From Lentisphaeria bacterium (GTDB lineage: Bacteria > Verrucomicrobiota > Lentisphaeria > Victivallales > UBA1829): a stretch of DNA of 14,304 nt. Below the pieces are notes generated by a model that was not told where the DNA came from, did not search any database, and was given only the letters and a program-made list of their open reading frames with translations. The DNA lies in assembly GCA_017504325.1 (NCBI GenBank), contig JAFVRL010000281.1, forward strand, positions 1 to 14,304, in the 5' to 3' direction. The translations under genes were made by a program, and so were the position numbers. This document shows, piece after piece, positions 13,580 through 14,304 of the stretch; positions within the stretch are counted from its first letter, which is position 1, and every line of letters starts with the position of its first letter.

Positions 13580-14304
13580 TTACAAAACTTTGGAGAAGAA
13601 CTCTTTTGCTCTGGGATTCTGCGGATTGCGGATCACCTCATCCGGAGTACCGGAAATAACGATCTTTCCCTGATCCATGAAGAATACCCGGTCTGCCACT
13701 TCCGCAGCGAAGGCGATCTCATGGGTGACAACCGCCATGGTCATCCCTTCCTGGGCAAGTTCCTTCATAAGAGAAAGAACTTCCCCCACCATTTCCGGGT
13801 CAAGTGCGGAGGTGGGTTCGTCAAAAAGCAGTACATCCGGATTCATGGCAAGAGCCCGGATGATGGCAATACGCTGTTTCTGCCCGCCGGAAAGCTGGGA
13901 AGGATAGGCATTGCGTTTGTCATACAGTCCGATTCTTTTCAGGAGGGTATCTGCTTTTTCAGAAGCCTCTTTCGCTGTGAGACGACCGGTTTTCACCGGG
14001 GCAAGCGTAATGTTTTTATGGATGGTCAGATTGGGGAAAAGGTTGAAATGCTGGAAGACCATTCCCACCTGCTGACGGAATTTATTTATGTTATTCTTCT
14101 TATCGGTAACATCTGCACCTTTGAAAAAGATGTGACCGGATGTAGGCGTTTCCAGAAGATTCAGACAACGCAGAAATGTACTTTTTCCGGAGCCGGAAGG
14201 CCCCACAATAAAAAGCACTTCCCCTTTTCTTACTTCCGCATCCACATTGTCAATGGCTTTCACATTGTTTGCGAACTCTTTGACAAGCCCTTTTACTTCA
14301 AAAA
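13580..14304 (-). CDS. Polar amino acid ABC transporter ATP-binding protein (GlnQ/HisP-like), 5' end missing
   Basis: The visible 240 residues end at the natural stop; the 5' end continues past the right edge. The reading frame stays open upstream of the GTG at 14263 (FEVKGLVKEFANNVKAIDNV), so that GTG is internal and only a few residues are missing. Walker A is GPSGSGKST and the Q-loop is GMVFQHFNLFPNLT. The signature is LSGGQKQR, Walker B with D-loop is VLLFDEPTSALDPEMVGEVL, and the switch His is in VVTHE. QHFNLFPNLT and the ending typify the ATPase subunit of polar amino acid importers, which powers uptake at the inner membrane. Its permease and binding protein would lie to the right, upstream in transcription. 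Substrate cannot be read from the ATPase. Confidence 0.93.
   Translation of the reverse strand, partial: FEVKGLVKEFANNVKAIDNVDAEVRKGEVLFIVGPSGSGKSTFLRCLNLLETPTSGHIFFKGADVTDKKNNINKFRQQVGMVFQHFNLFPNLTIHKNITLAPVKTGRLTAKEASEKADTLLKRIGLYDKRNAYPSQLSGGQKQRIAIIRALAMNPDVLLFDEPTSALDPEMVGEVLSLMKELAQEGMTMAVVTHEIAFAAEVADRVFFMDQGKIVISGTPDEVIRNPQNPRAKEFFSKVL

Overview
The window looks like a chromosomal segment of a Gram-negative bacterium of the PVC superphylum, most likely Lentisphaerota (Victivallis-like). This is inferred from a lone type II-type pseudopilin with the FTLIELLVVIAIIAILA helix, a secreted DUF4838/CBM9-like carbohydrate-active protein, a short ceramidase-like protein, an AraC regulator and a lipoprotein membrane-fusion protein. 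No rRNA, tRNA, CRISPR array, transposase or phage gene was seen.

Region 1 (1-5330, minus strand) is one operon of eight closely packed genes behind a strong sigma70-type promoter (5303-5330). Read in transcription order, it encodes a specialised NusG paralog, two small cysteine-bearing proteins that look like paralogs of the L-2-amino-thiazoline-4-carboxylate (ATC) hydrolase-like family, a NeuB/LegI nonulosonate synthase, a Gfo/Idh oxidoreductase (PtmF-like), a CMP-nonulosonate cytidylyltransferase (PtmB/LegF-like), a short-chain dehydrogenase (PtmA-like), and the 5' end of a PP-loop N-acetyl sugar amidotransferase. The last gene runs off the left edge. This gene set matches the legionaminic acid cluster around Campylobacter Cj1324-Cj1332, so the operon probably makes a CMP-activated legionaminic-acid-type sugar, perhaps amidino-modified, for surface glycan. 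The NusG paralog probably acts as its dedicated antiterminator.

Region 2 (5336-11673) appears to be a carbohydrate/lipid-processing locus. An AraC regulator (+) faces away from a minus-strand unit made of a pseudopilin-like protein and a 975-residue secreted DUF4838 protein. A neutral-ceramidase-like protein follows, separated by a perfect 13-bp inverted repeat that can be read as a terminator and also as part of a promoter.

Region 3 (11674-12418) has no gene. It carries GC-rich hairpin repeats in two opposed clusters; the right cluster is a tandem array with an exact 69-bp period.

Region 4 (12336-14304) has a lipoprotein HlyD-type periplasmic adaptor (+) behind a consensus extended -10 promoter. 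It is followed by a four-copy 10-bp tandem repeat and a strong bidirectional terminator. Convergent to it is the ATPase of a polar amino acid ABC transporter, whose 5' end runs off the right edge.
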